A stretch of DNA of 64,000 bases from an uncultured Parabacteroides sp. (GCA_949296075.1 CASFNG010000011.1:222189-286188), one strand, 5' to 3'. Shown: positions 27,746 through 37,810, counted from the first letter of the stretch. Notes: generated by a model from the letters alone, not told the origin. A program made the numbers and translations.

Positions 27746-30388
27746 TCACCTCCCGACGAGGATCCTTCCGGAGGTCCAGCTATCCACCGCGATCTCGATA
27801 CGATCTTCCGGCAAATCTGAGGGGAACTCCAACCGGACCATCCGCCGGTCGCCCGGCATCAGGGTGACATAATTATCGGAATAATGCACGGGGAGGATCC
27901 GCTTACCGGTCTGCTTGTCGAGCACCTTGACCCGGTTGAAGAAGGAGATCCGGTCGCCAGCCGCCATCCGCAGCGTACCGACATAGCCCTTATCGCCCCG
28001 GGTAAGCTCCAGCTCAAGCGAAGGTTTAGACTCAGGCAGCTCCGAGAGGGTAGTATAATCCTTCGGCTCCGTGGTCAGCCAATAGATGTTAGGCGCATCC
28101 CCGTCCACCGCCAAGCGAAGGAAATAAACCCCTTTCACCCCATCTGGCCGGGGGACATCCACGATCTCCCGCACCGTATTGGCCGCGGCGTCCGTACGTA
28201 TGGTATTATCCCACAGCAGCTTCCCATCCCGGTCGTACAAGCGTGCGGATACCTCCAGCGCCTTCCTGTCCTCCAAGGTAGTATTCAGCACCCCCACCTT
28301 ACGGGAAACGGGATTATAGTAGGCATGAAGCGGCGCGCAGCCCTGCCGGGTACCATACAGAGAGGCGTTCACGTCGAGCGACCAATCGTACATCTGCCCG
28401 CGCAAGGAGGTCCAGGGATTCTGGGTCTTCCAGATCAAGATCCCCGTGTACCAGTCCCAAAGGCGCGAAGCCCAGCCCTCCATGAAGCTCCGGTACTGGT
28501 CGTAATTCACCACCTGAGCGTATTTGCAGTAGGTCTCGATGTCGGTCACCTCGCCATAGCGTTCCAAATGATCGCCATAGCCTAAGTCCTTATGATATTT
28601 CCACACCGGGTTCCGGGTGATCCCTTTCCGGGGGAAAGCCGCCAGATCCGCCTCCTCCATCATCTCGCGCATACTCTCCACCTCGGGCGATCCCACCGAT
28701 CCCGCCTCCGGGTTGAAGGGGTGCGAGCGGAAAGTGAAGAACCATTCCGGCTCCTGTATGCCGTAAGGGCCATCCCCGTTATCGCCCAAATAATTACGGG
28801 TGAAGAGGGTATCGGTGGAGTAGCTCACGAAAAGCCTGCCGGGATCCAACCGGGGGAAGACCTCCTCCCGCAAACGCCGGTCCACGTCCTTCGCCAACGG
28901 CCACTCGTTCGCCCCACACCAGAAGCAGAGGCTGGGATGGTTGCGGATCATCTTCACCTGATCCTCCACCGAGGCGATGAACAGGTCGTGGTTATCGGGA
29001 TACTCCCAACGCCGTTCCCGCGAGTCTTTCTTGGTAGGATCCTCCCAGGCGCCGTTACAGTCGCCGCTGCCCCACAGATCCTGGAAGACCAAGAGGCCGA
29101 ACTCATCGCAAGCGTCGTAGAACTCCGGCCGTTCCAGCAACGCCCCGCCCCACACGCGGATCATGCGCAGGTTCATCTCCGCGTGGAAACGCACCTCGTC
29201 GCGATACCGCTCCGGGGAAAGGCGCAGCAGCCAATCGGAATTGATGTAATTGCCGCCCGTGACGTAAATCTTCCGCCCGTTCACGAAGAAGCGTCTTCCC
29301 CCATTATGGGGATCCTTGTCCGAGGAGATCTCGCGGATGCCATAGCGCGACCGTAGCCTATCGCTCACCGCCCCGTCAAGCTCGAAGGAGAGATCCATGT
29401 CGTAAAGCGGTTGCCCGCCGATACCGTTCGGCCACCACAGGCGGGGATTGTCTATCGCGATCGGGTCCAAGCTCACCGTCGTCCGCTCATGCGGGGCGAG
29501 GGTGACCGTCCGGGTAAGCCGCCTGCCATCCGTGGCGCAGACCAACGAGCCTTTCAGCTCCTTGCCGGAGGTATTTTCCAGCTCCACCGAGGTTTCCACA
29601 AAAGCTCTCGATTGTTTCGCGGAACGCGGGTCACGGATTCCGGGGACCTTGGTGACGATATAGGGAGCGGAGAGGCGCACCCGCCCGGTCGTGGTGAGCG
29701 ACACCTCGTCCCAGATACCGGTGTTGCGGTCGCGCACGGGCTGTATCCAGTCCCATCCCGGCGTATATTGCATCGTGTTGTCGCGCGCGATCTGCCCGTC
29801 GCCCCCCTGCCCGCCATTCGGGTTGCCCGGATGGGTCGGGGGATATACCAGCACCGCCAATACGTTCGGGGCATCCGTACGGAGATACGGGGTCACCTCG
29901 AACGATCGCCGGAGGAACATCCCCTCGTGGGTCGTCGGGTTGATGCGCTTTCCGTTCAGGAAAATCTCCGCCTTATAATTGATCCCCCTGAAATTCAGCC
30001 ACACCAAGCGGTCGGCGGGCAGACTGCCCACCTCGAACTGGCAAGCGAACCAATAGGTATAGAAGTCGTTGCCCACCTCATAAATATCCGGGATCAGCTG
30101 ATTGTTCATCCCAAACTCCGGGGCGGGATACATCCCGTTCTCCAACAAGGTCGTAAGCACCGTCCCCGGCACACGGGCGGGCAGCCATCCATCCTTGTTG
30201 ATCGGGTGGGCGCTCAAGCGATTGCCATCCACCCTCACCTCATCCGCCCTACGGGCATACCAGCCCGTATGCAAGAGGCTCTTCTCCCCCGGCCCGGGGA
30301 TCCTCAAGGCCTCTGCCGATACCGCCAGCGGCACGAGCCAACAAGCCACGCACAGCCAGCATACTAAATCCATACACCTTTTTCTCAT
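27746..30388 (-). CDS. GH2 glycosidase of the endo-beta-mannosidase/exo-glucosaminidase type
   Basis: A secreted family 2 glycoside hydrolase of 880 residues with signal peptide (CVACWLVPLAVSAEA). Domain order: N-terminal galactose-binding-like domain (about 40-210), Ig-like domain (about 230-345), TIM barrel (about 350-700) and C-terminal beta domains. The acid/base Glu is in CFWCGANEWPLA. The expected SEFG-type nucleophile motif of beta-mannosidases is absent. Instead YRSFMEGWASR followed by WTSLRGQMYDWSLDVNASLYG resembles, from memory, exo-beta-D-glucosaminidase CsxA and plant mannosylglycoprotein endo-beta-mannosidase. It lies downstream of susC-susD, after a hairpin, which suggests a role in glycan breakdown, for example the beta-mannose core of N-glycans. 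The substrate remains inferred. Confidence 0.9.
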   Translation of the reverse strand: MRKRCMDLVCWLCVACWLVPLAVSAEALRIPGPGEKSLLHTGWYARRADEVRVDGNRLSAHPINKDGWLPARVPGTVLTTLLENGMYPAPEFGMNNQLIPDIYEVGNDFYTYWFACQFEVGSLPADRLVWLNFRGINYKAEIFLNGKRINPTTHEGMFLRRSFEVTPYLRTDAPNVLAVLVYPPTHPGNPNGGQGGDGQIARDNTMQYTPGWDWIQPVRDRNTGIWDEVSLTTTGRVRLSAPYIVTKVPGIRDPRSAKQSRAFVETSVELENTSGKELKGSLVCATDGRRLTRTVTLAPHERTTVSLDPIAIDNPRLWWPNGIGGQPLYDMDLSFELDGAVSDRLRSRYGIREISSDKDPHNGGRRFFVNGRKIYVTGGNYINSDWLLRLSPERYRDEVRFHAEMNLRMIRVWGGALLERPEFYDACDEFGLLVFQDLWGSGDCNGAWEDPTKKDSRERRWEYPDNHDLFIASVEDQVKMIRNHPSLCFWCGANEWPLAKDVDRRLREEVFPRLDPGRLFVSYSTDTLFTRNYLGDNGDGPYGIQEPEWFFTFRSHPFNPEAGSVGSPEVESMREMMEEADLAAFPRKGITRNPVWKYHKDLGYGDHLERYGEVTDIETYCKYAQVVNYDQYRSFMEGWASRLWDWYTGILIWKTQNPWTSLRGQMYDWSLDVNASLYGTRQGCAPLHAYYNPVSRKVGVLNTTLEDRKALEVSARLYDRDGKLLWDNTIRTDAAANTVREIVDVPRPDGVKGVYFLRLAVDGDAPNIYWLTTEPKDYTTLSELPESKPSLELELTRGDKGYVGTLRMAAGDRISFFNRVKVLDKQTGKRILPVHYSDNYVTLMPGDRRMVRLEFPSDLPEDRIEIAVDSWTSGRILVGR

Positions 30389-30420
30389 ACATTCTTAGAT
30401 TTGTGTTGACGAAAATTCCC

Positions 30421-30459
30421 TAAAAATAAAGAAAGACCTCCCCAGTTCATAGGAAGGCC
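30421..30459 (-). terminator. Terminator or attenuator between susD and the GH2 gene
   Basis: On the minus strand GGCCTTCC pairs with GGGAGGTC (30452-30459 with 30435-30442, two G-T pairs) and is followed by TTTCTTTATTTTTA. It may set a lower GH2 level than SusCD while allowing some read-through. Confidence 0.65.
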
Positions 30460-30501
30460 CTTCACATATACGTTTATTTAACAGATCAACCTCGCGGGCG
30501 A

Positions 30502-32157
30502 TCAGAAGTTACCCACTCCGGCCTTGTCCCACCAGACGTGCGTACCGCCCTTGTCGCCCGAGATCGACCCGGTATTCTCCTTGTTGAGCAGCTCGATCCC
30601 TTTCTGGAGCTCCTCGTTGTTCGTGTTGATCTCCACCGAGGAATAGATCATCCGGCGGATCTGCTCGTTGGTATCGATCTCCCCGTTGCTCAGGTTCACC
30701 CGGTTCGGGAAGAGTTTCGGATAGCCCGTACGGCGATACTCAGCCCAAGCCTCGCACGAGAGCGGGAAGTTGGCGATCCACTTCTGGGTGATGATCCGCT
30801 GCAACTTCTCCTCCTTGCTGGCAGACTCGTCCCACTTCACGCCCAAGGTGTTCATCGCCTTGATGCTATTGACCGCCTTCACCGGATCCACGAAATCAGC
30901 CTGCCCGGTCGTACCTTGCAGATAGGTGTCGATCTCGGCGTCGGAGATGGAGGATACGCCTGCCAACGCGCCCCGGTAGCTCAGCTCGTTCTTGATGGAG
31001 ACACGTACACCCTCCTCATAGAGATCCTTGGCGCTACCGCCCATATTCCAGCCGCGCAAGGCTCCCTCAGCGCGAAGGAAATAGCCCTCTGCCACCTTCA
31101 TGACGGGGAATGGCAGGGTATAGGAGCAAACCACCTTCGAGAAATTGCTCCACTGATTCGGTTTCGGAGGCAGGTTGCAGCCCCCGCGGATACCCAAATA
31201 GCGTGTATCCTTGGCGATGGTAGAGCCATCCTCGCAAGCCACGGCCGCCTGGTTCTTCGTCACGTACAACGGCAGACGCGGATCCTTGAAGCCTTCCAAG
31301 ATGGTGATCAGGCTGGCGTTCATGCCGCAATCTCCCCACTCGAACATACGGGTCAGCTCATTGCTCAGGCCCTGGTTGATCAGGATGTCGCGATCAGCCG
31401 CGGTCAATACGCCGGCGGCAACCGCCTCTTCCGCCTTTTGCTTCGCCAAGGTCGGGTTCACTTTCACGATACGCATCGCCATACGCAGCTTGAGCTGGTT
31501 GGCCACCTTCCGCCACAAGGCGATGTCGCCATTGCACCAATAGTCGAACGCCTGCATGTCAGCCACGGAAGCTGTCCCCTTGAAACCGGCGATCGCCTCG
31601 TCGACCAGCTTGAAAAGCGCGTTATAAATATCCTCTTGCGAGTCGTAGGCGAAAGAAGCCCCGTGCGTGGGATCCTCGATCACCGAGCTGTAAGCCACCG
31701 GGCCGTAGGCATCCGTCAGCATCTGGATCGAGTAAGCCTGCACGACGCGCATCATCGATCCGTAATCGCTCAGCCCCTGCTCGTCGCAATAGGCGATCAA
31801 TCGGCGCGTATTGTTGAAGAGGTGCAGATAGACGTTCTCGTACATTCCGCCGCAGAAGTTACGGTTCAGCGCGTAATCCACGTTACCGGAGCCGTTGAAG
31901 TTGTGCGGGGTCATGAAATAGCCGCTGAACAGATCGACACCTAAGTTAAAGCAAAACTGGAACATGTTCTCTTGCGGCGCATAGACATACGAGAGAGGCT
32001 CCTTGAATTGCGCCGAGAAAGGAAGTTCATTCGGATTGACCTCGTAAGGATCCGTGTTCAACTTCTCGAAATCTTCCGTACAACCAACGGTCATGAAGCC
32101 CGCGGAAACCGCCAAGGCCATCAACGCGACAGGTTTAAATATATTATTCAGTCTCAT
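30502..32157 (-). CDS. SusD-like glycan-binding lipoprotein (SusD-like_2 type)
   Basis: A surface lipoprotein of 551 residues that pairs with the SusC transporter to capture glycans. The lipoprotein signal ends GFMTVGC (Cys26), followed by TEDFEKLNTDPYEVNP, the usual start of this SusD branch. Helical TPR-like segments include LIAYCDEQGLSDYGSMMRVVQAYSIQMLTDAYG and WRKVANQLKLRMAMRI; the C-terminal QKWIANFPLSCEAWAEYRRTGYPKLFPN block is typical of SusD-like_2 (PF12771). It starts 17 bases after the susC stop. The ligand cannot be read from sequence. Confidence 0.95.
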   Translation of the reverse strand: MRLNNIFKPVALMALAVSAGFMTVGCTEDFEKLNTDPYEVNPNELPFSAQFKEPLSYVYAPQENMFQFCFNLGVDLFSGYFMTPHNFNGSGNVDYALNRNFCGGMYENVYLHLFNNTRRLIAYCDEQGLSDYGSMMRVVQAYSIQMLTDAYGPVAYSSVIEDPTHGASFAYDSQEDIYNALFKLVDEAIAGFKGTASVADMQAFDYWCNGDIALWRKVANQLKLRMAMRIVKVNPTLAKQKAEEAVAAGVLTAADRDILINQGLSNELTRMFEWGDCGMNASLITILEGFKDPRLPLYVTKNQAAVACEDGSTIAKDTRYLGIRGGCNLPPKPNQWSNFSKVVCSYTLPFPVMKVAEGYFLRAEGALRGWNMGGSAKDLYEEGVRVSIKNELSYRGALAGVSSISDAEIDTYLQGTTGQADFVDPVKAVNSIKAMNTLGVKWDESASKEEKLQRIITQKWIANFPLSCEAWAEYRRTGYPKLFPNRVNLSNGEIDTNEQIRRMIYSSVEINTNNEELQKGIELLNKENTGSISGDKGGTHVWWDKAGVGNF

Positions 32158-32174
32158 AAGATTTACCCAAGATT

Positions 32175-35100
32175 TTAGAAATTAAGTTTTAAATTCAAGC
32201 CAAAGCTGCGCGACGAGGGCAGGGCGAACATATCCACTCCTTGCCATCCGTTCCCGGTACCGGCAGCCACGTCGGGATCCATCGGGGCATCCTTGTAGAA
32301 GAAGAACAGGTTACGTCCGATGATTGAGGCCGTAAGGTTCTTGCCCGCACCCATAAGGTTACGGAAAGTATAGCCGAACGAGAGCTCGCGCAGCCGGACG
32401 TTGGTCGCGTTATAGACATATTGCGAGGTCAGGATGTTCGAGTTATAGCTGGTTCCGCCCGTAGTGGTAAAATAAGCCTTCGGATCGAACGACACGCCAT
32501 CCACGACAACCGCTCCCGCGTCGCGGGCATCGCCCGAGCGTTCGGATACGCCCCAGCCGTCCAAGGTAGCTTCCGTCATGGAGAATACCTTACCGCCCAC
32601 CTTCGAGTCGATCAGGAACGACAAGGTGAAGTCCTTATAGTGGAACGTATTGCTCCAACCCATGTTCACTTTCGCGTTCATATCGCCGACATAGACCAGA
32701 TCCTTGTTGTCGGAGCCTGCCAAGATCGGGGCGCCAGCCTCGGTCTTCAGGGGCTTTCCGTTCTCGTCGCGCTTCAGATCGCGCACATACAGGTCACCGA
32801 AATGGCCACCCTCCTTAAGGATCACGTTAGCGCCGGTGCAATAGCTTGCCAAGGTCCAGTCCTTCAGCTCATCCGCCAGCTCGATAATCTTGTTATTGTT
32901 AAACGCGAAATTGAAATTCGTGCTCCAGCTGAAATTATCCGTGAAGGCGTTGTACCAGCCGAGGCTCAACTCGAAGCCTTGGTTCTCCACGTTTCCGGCG
33001 TTGATATAGCGCTTTCTCAAGCCCGTCTCCCAAGGAGCGGTGATGTTGAAGTACTGGTTTTTCGTGTTTGTCTTATAATACGTGAGGTTCACGTTGAAGC
33101 GGTTCTGGAAGAAGGTACCGTCGAATCCCACCTCCAAGGAGTGCGTCTTCTCCGGCTTCAAGGTCCTGAACGCCGCCTCCTCGGGAGGATTGATCGTCCC
33201 TTGGTCGCCCAGCCGATAACGCTTGTTGGAGGCATAGATAGGCACGTCGTTACCTACGATAGAATAAGAGGCGCGCAGCTTGAACAGATCCACGTTCTTC
33301 CCGAAATCAATGAACTTATCCAGCAGGGCGCTCACGCCGACCGACGGATAGAAGAACGACATGCCCTCGGTATAGGCGAGCGCGGACGACCAGTCGTTAC
33401 GTGCGCTCAAGTCGAGGTACAGCCCCTCCTTGTAACCCAGTTGGGCGGTCGCGAAGACAGAGTTCAGCCGTTTCTCCTTCAGAGACATCGTAGTCGTCAG
33501 CTTATAGTAGTTGTTCGGCGTAAAGATGTTCGGGTAATACGCTCCCGGGGTCACCACGCCGTTGTTCACGGCGAACTTCTTATCGCCCCAACCGATCAAG
33601 TCCAAGGAGGAGGCGCTTGTCTTCGTGAAGCTGCCACCAGCCGTTACCGACAGCGAGTAGGTATCTTCCCACGTCTTATTATAGCTTGCCAGCGCGTCAC
33701 CGTAGAGCTGCTCGCTGAACACCCGCGAGTCTTTCATCGTACCCAGCAGGTTACGCTCGGCGGTACTGGAGGCATACTCGTTCATGTACCACTTCTCGTC
33801 GCCCCGCTCGTAGCGCAGACGGCCCGTCACCGAGAGACCTTCCATTATATCGTAGCGCACGCTTCCGCCGAACTCATAGCGGTTACGGTCAGACACCGGC
33901 TTCTGGCGGTTCAGCATCCAGTAGGGGTTGGAGAACTGCTCCTGCTTCGTATTGGTCCAGTTGTGCACGTTCACGTTGCGGATACCGTCATATACCTCGA
34001 AGTTGTCGTGATAGCCGTCCCAATCCTCGCCTCTCGGGAAGAGATAGGCGCCGGTAAGCGGGTTATTCAGGTAGCCGGCGGCCGGCTGGTTCTCGATATG
34101 CTGCTTGTTGTAGCGGGCGCTCACGTCTACCTGCACCTTCTTCCACAGGTTAAAGCCCACCTTGGCCAGCAAGTTATGGCTCAGGTAATCGTTCTCCGGC
34201 ATGATACCTCCGGAAGCCACGTTCGCGTAGGAGAAGTAAGAGGTGATGTTCTCCGTACCGCCCGAGAGGGAGATCGAGTTGTTCGCCGTATAACCGGGGC
34301 GGAAGAAAGAGCGCGCGTAGTCAGGCGCTTTCGAGGCGAGTTTATCGCCCCAGCTGAAAGTTCCCTCGTCGCTGACACCGTAATGATCCTGGAACTTGGG
34401 AAGCGACATGGCCTGCTCCACGGTCGTGTTGCTCGACACGTTGATCGCCACCTTGCCCGCCTGGGCGGATTTCGTGGTGATCATGATCGCGCCATTGGCG
34501 GCCACCGCACCATACAGGGCCGCTGCCGAGGCTCCTTTCAGCAAGGTGATCTGGGCGATGTCGTCGGGGTTGATGGTCGACATGGCGTCGCCGCCGTCGC
34601 GCTGGCCACCATACGACATCTTCACCTGCGAGTCGGAGACGGTCATCATCAAGGGCACGCCGTCCACCACGATGAGCGGCTGGTTGTTCCCGCTGATCGA
34701 CTTGTTCCCGCGGAAGAGGATCTTGGAGGCTCCTCCGGCTCCCGTGGAGTTCGGGGTGATCTGCAACCCGGCGCTCTTGCCTTGCAGCGAGTTGATCAGG
34801 TTCACGTTCTTGATCTCGTTCAGATCCTTGCCACCCACGGTCTGCGCCGAGTAGGTCAAGGTCTTCGACTCACGCTTGATACCCATCGCCGTGACCACCA
34901 CCTCGTCCAAGGCTTCCGATTCGGATTGCATGGCCACGTCGATCCGGGTACGCCCGTTCACCGGCTCCTCTACCGTACGCATACTTAAATAAGAGAATAC
35001 CAAAGTAGCGTTCTTGTCCACCTCCACGGTGTATTTCCCGTCGAAATCGGTAATCGTACCGACTGTCGTGCCTTTCACCAGCACGTTCACTCCCGTCAGC

Positions 35101-35207
35101 GGCTCATTCAGCTCCTTGTCGGTAACCACTCCGCTAACCGTCAGTTTTTGCGCGTATCCCATCACGCATAGGAACAGTGCGCATAATAAAGAAATTGACT
35201 TTCTCAT
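32175..35207 (-). CDS. SusC-like TonB-dependent outer-membrane transporter (first locus)
   Basis: A TonB-linked glycan importer of 1010 residues. Signal peptide MRKSISLLCALFLCVMGYAQ, then a carboxypeptidase D-like beta-sandwich (about 21-105; VSGVVTDKELNEPLTGVNVLVKGT), the TonB-box region LDEVVVTAMG, a plug with LQGKSAGLQI and PLIVVDGVPL, and a 22-strand barrel ending LGLNLKLNF-like aromatic strands. No N-terminal STN domain is present, so it is unlikely to signal to an anti-sigma factor. The ATG at 35207 is chosen because the signal peptide follows it directly; an ATG further upstream (35312) adds a non-signal extension. It heads the susC-susD-GH2 locus. A 340-base gap lies upstream. Confidence 0.95.
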   Translation of the reverse strand: MRKSISLLCALFLCVMGYAQKLTVSGVVTDKELNEPLTGVNVLVKGTTVGTITDFDGKYTVEVDKNATLVFSYLSMRTVEEPVNGRTRIDVAMQSESEALDEVVVTAMGIKRESKTLTYSAQTVGGKDLNEIKNVNLINSLQGKSAGLQITPNSTGAGGASKILFRGNKSISGNNQPLIVVDGVPLMMTVSDSQVKMSYGGQRDGGDAMSTINPDDIAQITLLKGASAAALYGAVAANGAIMITTKSAQAGKVAINVSSNTTVEQAMSLPKFQDHYGVSDEGTFSWGDKLASKAPDYARSFFRPGYTANNSISLSGGTENITSYFSYANVASGGIMPENDYLSHNLLAKVGFNLWKKVQVDVSARYNKQHIENQPAAGYLNNPLTGAYLFPRGEDWDGYHDNFEVYDGIRNVNVHNWTNTKQEQFSNPYWMLNRQKPVSDRNRYEFGGSVRYDIMEGLSVTGRLRYERGDEKWYMNEYASSTAERNLLGTMKDSRVFSEQLYGDALASYNKTWEDTYSLSVTAGGSFTKTSASSLDLIGWGDKKFAVNNGVVTPGAYYPNIFTPNNYYKLTTTMSLKEKRLNSVFATAQLGYKEGLYLDLSARNDWSSALAYTEGMSFFYPSVGVSALLDKFIDFGKNVDLFKLRASYSIVGNDVPIYASNKRYRLGDQGTINPPEEAAFRTLKPEKTHSLEVGFDGTFFQNRFNVNLTYYKTNTKNQYFNITAPWETGLRKRYINAGNVENQGFELSLGWYNAFTDNFSWSTNFNFAFNNNKIIELADELKDWTLASYCTGANVILKEGGHFGDLYVRDLKRDENGKPLKTEAGAPILAGSDNKDLVYVGDMNAKVNMGWSNTFHYKDFTLSFLIDSKVGGKVFSMTEATLDGWGVSERSGDARDAGAVVVDGVSFDPKAYFTTTGGTSYNSNILTSQYVYNATNVRLRELSFGYTFRNLMGAGKNLTASIIGRNLFFFYKDAPMDPDVAAGTGNGWQGVDMFALPSSRSFGLNLKLNF

Positions 35208-35353
35208 GAAAAAATCACGTTTGATTAAATGTTTTGACTGTTTGTGTCTCGTGTAAACATAAATAGGCTTGCCCCTCCCCCGAAAAAAAGAGAAGAGCCG
35301 CTCAATTGGCATGATGTCTGTCTCGATCTTCCTTCATAGGCATTTCTTTAGGT

Positions 35354-35419
35354 TTGACGTTAACTAAAAACATCCGTCTTTTATTTAAATTTTCTTGACG
35401 TTGTTGTCATAAAAACATC
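35354..35419. repeat. Direct repeats in the gap between susC and dgt
   Basis: TTGACGTT occurs at 35354-35361 and 35395-35402 (41 bases apart, close to four helical turns). Each is followed by AAAAACATC (35366-35374 and 35411-35419). The rest of the gap (35208-35547) is AT-rich with no gene, terminator or clear susC promoter that I can defend. Confidence 0.4.
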
Positions 35420-35513
35420 GAAGTGACCTGAAAAGTTCATCCCCGCCTTTTTTTTAACAATTGGCGAGCCGTGAAAAGGGCTCCCCGATCCCCCGGAATT
35501 GGATGGATTGTCC

Positions 35514-35521
35514 TACATTCG
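35514..35521 (+). promoter_or_regulatory. -7 element before dgt, decides the start codon
   Basis: TACATTCG fits TAnnTTYG. The transcript would begin near 35527, on an ATG that is therefore too close to the 5' end. The ATG at 35548 (MNWNQLL) is the more likely start. Confidence 0.4.
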
Positions 35522-35547
35522 CGAAGATGGAATCAACAAGACAGACT

Positions 35548-36873
35548 ATGAATTGGAACCAGCTACTCTCCGGCAAGCGGTTCGGCATGGAGGAGTATCA
35601 CGAGCGCAAGCATGAGCGGACCGATTTCCAGCGCGACTACGACCGGCTGATCTTCTCCTCCCCCTTCCGGCGGTTGCAGAACAAGACGCAAGTATTCCCC
35701 CTCCCCGGCAGCATCTTCGTGCACAACCGGCTCACCCACAGCTTAGAGGTATCCTGCGTAGGGCGCTCCTTGGGCAATAACGTGGCGAAGGGGTTGCAGG
35801 CGAGATACCCCGACGGGAGCGTCAACTTCCCGGAGATCGGGTCGATCGTATCGGCGGCCTGCCTCGCCCACGACATGGGGAACCCGCCTTTCGGGCACTC
35901 CGGCGAGCGGGCCATATCCGCCTATTTCTCCGAGGGGAACGGGAAGAAGTTAGAGGAAAAGGTACGCGCCGAGGGCGGACGATGGGAGGATTTCGTCCAC
36001 TTCGAGGGCAACGCCAACGCGATGCGCCTGCTCACCCATCAGTTCATCGGGCGACGTAAGGGGGGCTTCGCGCTCACTTATTGCACGCTGGCCTCCATCG
36101 TGAAGTATCCCTACGCCTCGATCCACGCCGGGAAGAAGGGAAAATTCGGCTTTTTCCAGTCGGAGGAGGAGAGCTACCTCCGGATCGCCCACGAATTGGG
36201 TATAGGCCATCACCCCGACGATCCGCGGAGATACCTCCGCTACCCGTTAGTCTATTTGGTGGAGGCGGCCGACGACATCTGCTACCAGGTCATGGACATC
36301 GAGGATGCCTGCAAGCTGCATATCCTGACCACCGAGGAGGCGATCCACCTGATGCTGGATTTCTTCGAGGGAGAGCGGCTGGAACATATCCGGAAGGTGA
36401 TGCGGATGGTGGACGACACCAACGAGCAAATCGCCTACCTGCGCTCCTGCATCATCGGCCTGCTGGTAGACGAGTGCTCAAGGGTATTCCTCGAGAACGA
36501 GGAAGGGATACTCGACGGCAGCTACGACAGCCCGCTGATCGAGCGGATCGACGGGCACGCCAAGCAAGCCTACGCCAACTGCTCGGCGACCGCCTACAAG
36601 AAGATTTACCGGGCGAAGGAGGTGCTCGACATCGAGCTGGCGGGTTACCACATCTTCAGCCACCTGATCGACAGCCTCACCGAGGCGGTGATGAACCAGG
36701 AGCACGCTTATAGCAAACTGTTGCTCCAACGGATCCCGGAGCAATACGACACCAACGCGGCGACCACCTACGGGAAGATCCAATGTGTGCTTGATTATAT
36801 ATCGGGAATGACGGACGTGTACGCGCTCGACCTCTACCGGAAGATCACCGGGATGAGCCTGCCCGCCGTATGA
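35548..36873 (+). CDS. dgt: Deoxyguanosinetriphosphate triphosphohydrolase-like HD protein
   Basis: Hydrolyses dGTP (or other dNTPs) to the nucleoside and triphosphate, helping balance nucleotide pools. It has 441 residues from the preferred ATG. HD-domain metal ligands are visible: His in NRLTHSLEV, His-Asp in CLAHDMGNPPFGHSGE, and a later Asp in VYLVEAADDICYQVMDIED. The sequence begins MNWNQLLSGKRFGMEEYHERK, with RTDFQRDYDRLIFSSPFRRLQNKTQVFP, a strong dGTPase signature. It is a single gene converging on rsgA, with only 4 bases between the two stop codons. Substrate range among dNTPs is not certain. Confidence 0.95.
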   Translation: MNWNQLLSGKRFGMEEYHERKHERTDFQRDYDRLIFSSPFRRLQNKTQVFPLPGSIFVHNRLTHSLEVSCVGRSLGNNVAKGLQARYPDGSVNFPEIGSIVSAACLAHDMGNPPFGHSGERAISAYFSEGNGKKLEEKVRAEGGRWEDFVHFEGNANAMRLLTHQFIGRRKGGFALTYCTLASIVKYPYASIHAGKKGKFGFFQSEEESYLRIAHELGIGHHPDDPRRYLRYPLVYLVEAADDICYQVMDIEDACKLHILTTEEAIHLMLDFFEGERLEHIRKVMRMVDDTNEQIAYLRSCIIGLLVDECSRVFLENEEGILDGSYDSPLIERIDGHAKQAYANCSATAYKKIYRAKEVLDIELAGYHIFSHLIDSLTEAVMNQEHAYSKLLLQRIPEQYDTNAATTYGKIQCVLDYISGMTDVYALDLYRKITGMSLPAV

Positions 36874-36877
36874 CACG

Positions 36878-37810
36878 CTAAAATTCCTCGCGATACTTGC
36901 TTTCCGAGCGATCCTCCAAGATGCTCAGGTAGCTCTTGTAGCGCGACTCGCTGACCGTTCCCTCCTTGACCGCCTGGATGACGGCGCAGCCCGGCTCGTG
37001 CCGATGTGTACAATTGTTGAAGCGGCAGTCGCGAGCCTTCGCGAACAGCTCGGGGAAGTAGTGGGAGATCTCGGCGTCGGTCATCTCGATCGTCCCGAAG
37101 CCTTTTATCCCCGGAGTGTCAATCAAGTAGCCTCCCTCGGGCAGGGGAATCATCTCCGAGAAGGTCGTGGTATGCGTCCCCTTGTTGTGATACTCGGAGA
37201 TATTGCCGGTACGGAGGTTCACGCCCGGCACCAACTGGTTGATGATCGTGGATTTCCCTACACCGGAATGGCCGGAGAGCAGGGTGATCTTCCCGCGCAA
37301 GTCGGCTTTCAAGGCATCGAGCCCCTCGCCGGTACGGGCGCAAAAGGTAGAACAGGGATAGCCGATCGAGGTATATAGGTCGATGAGGGAGTCGAGCGTC
37401 TTGCGGTCGTCCGTCCCATAACGATCTATCTTATTGAACACCAACTTGACGGGGATACGATAGGCTTCCGCCGTGGCGAGGAAACGGTCGATAAAGATAG
37501 TCGTGGTGATGGGGTAGTTCACGGTAGCGATCAGCAGCGCCTGATCCAGGTTGGCGGCGATGATGTGCGCCTGTTTCGACAGGTTGGAGGCGCGTCGGAT
37601 GATGTAATTCCGCCGTTCCTCGATCTCGGAGATGAAGGCGGTCCCCTCCTTGTTGACCTCGATCACCACCCGGTCGCCCACCGCCACGGGATTGGTGCTC
37701 CGGATCTCCTTGAGGCGGAAATTCCCCTTGATCTTGCTCTCGATGGTCTGCCCGTCCTCGGTACGTATCGTGTACCAGCTGCCCGTGTTCTTCACTACCA
37801 GTCCTCTCAT
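36878..37810 (-). CDS. rsgA: Ribosome small-subunit-dependent GTPase A
   Basis: A circularly permuted GTPase that helps 30S subunit maturation, 310 residues. The OB-fold comes first ([20 protein letters not shown], about 1-75). The permuted G-domain then shows G4 (NKID in [10 protein letters not shown]), G1 ([15 protein letters not shown]) and G3 (DTPG in [12 protein letters not shown]). A C-terminal zinc motif follows with [15 protein letters not shown] (Cys/His ligands). The ATG at 37810 fits the family; a GTG two codons upstream is less likely. A -7-like TATTTTCG lies at 37820-37827. It is downstream of frr on the same strand. Confidence 0.97.
   Translation of the reverse strand: MRGLVVKNTGSWYTIRTEDGQTIESKIKGNFRLKEIRSTNPVAVGDRVVIEVNKEGTAFISEIEERRNYIIRRASNLSKQAHIIAANLDQALLIATVNYPITTTIFIDRFLATAEAYRIPVKLVFNKIDRYGTDDRKTLDSLIDLYTSIGYPCSTFCARTGEGLDALKADLRGKITLLSGHSGVGKSTIINQLVPGVNLRTGNISEYHNKGTHTTTFSEMIPLPEGGYLIDTPGIKGFGTIEMTDAEISHYFPELFAKARDCRFNNCTHRHEPGCAVIQAVKEGTVSESRYKSYLSILEDRSESKYREEF

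Noticed and set aside
32421-34988. 855-codon plus-strand frame opposite the first susC
   Set aside because: It lies wholly within a well-supported SusC gene and reads as low-complexity Arg/His/Val sequence; a codon-bias shadow.
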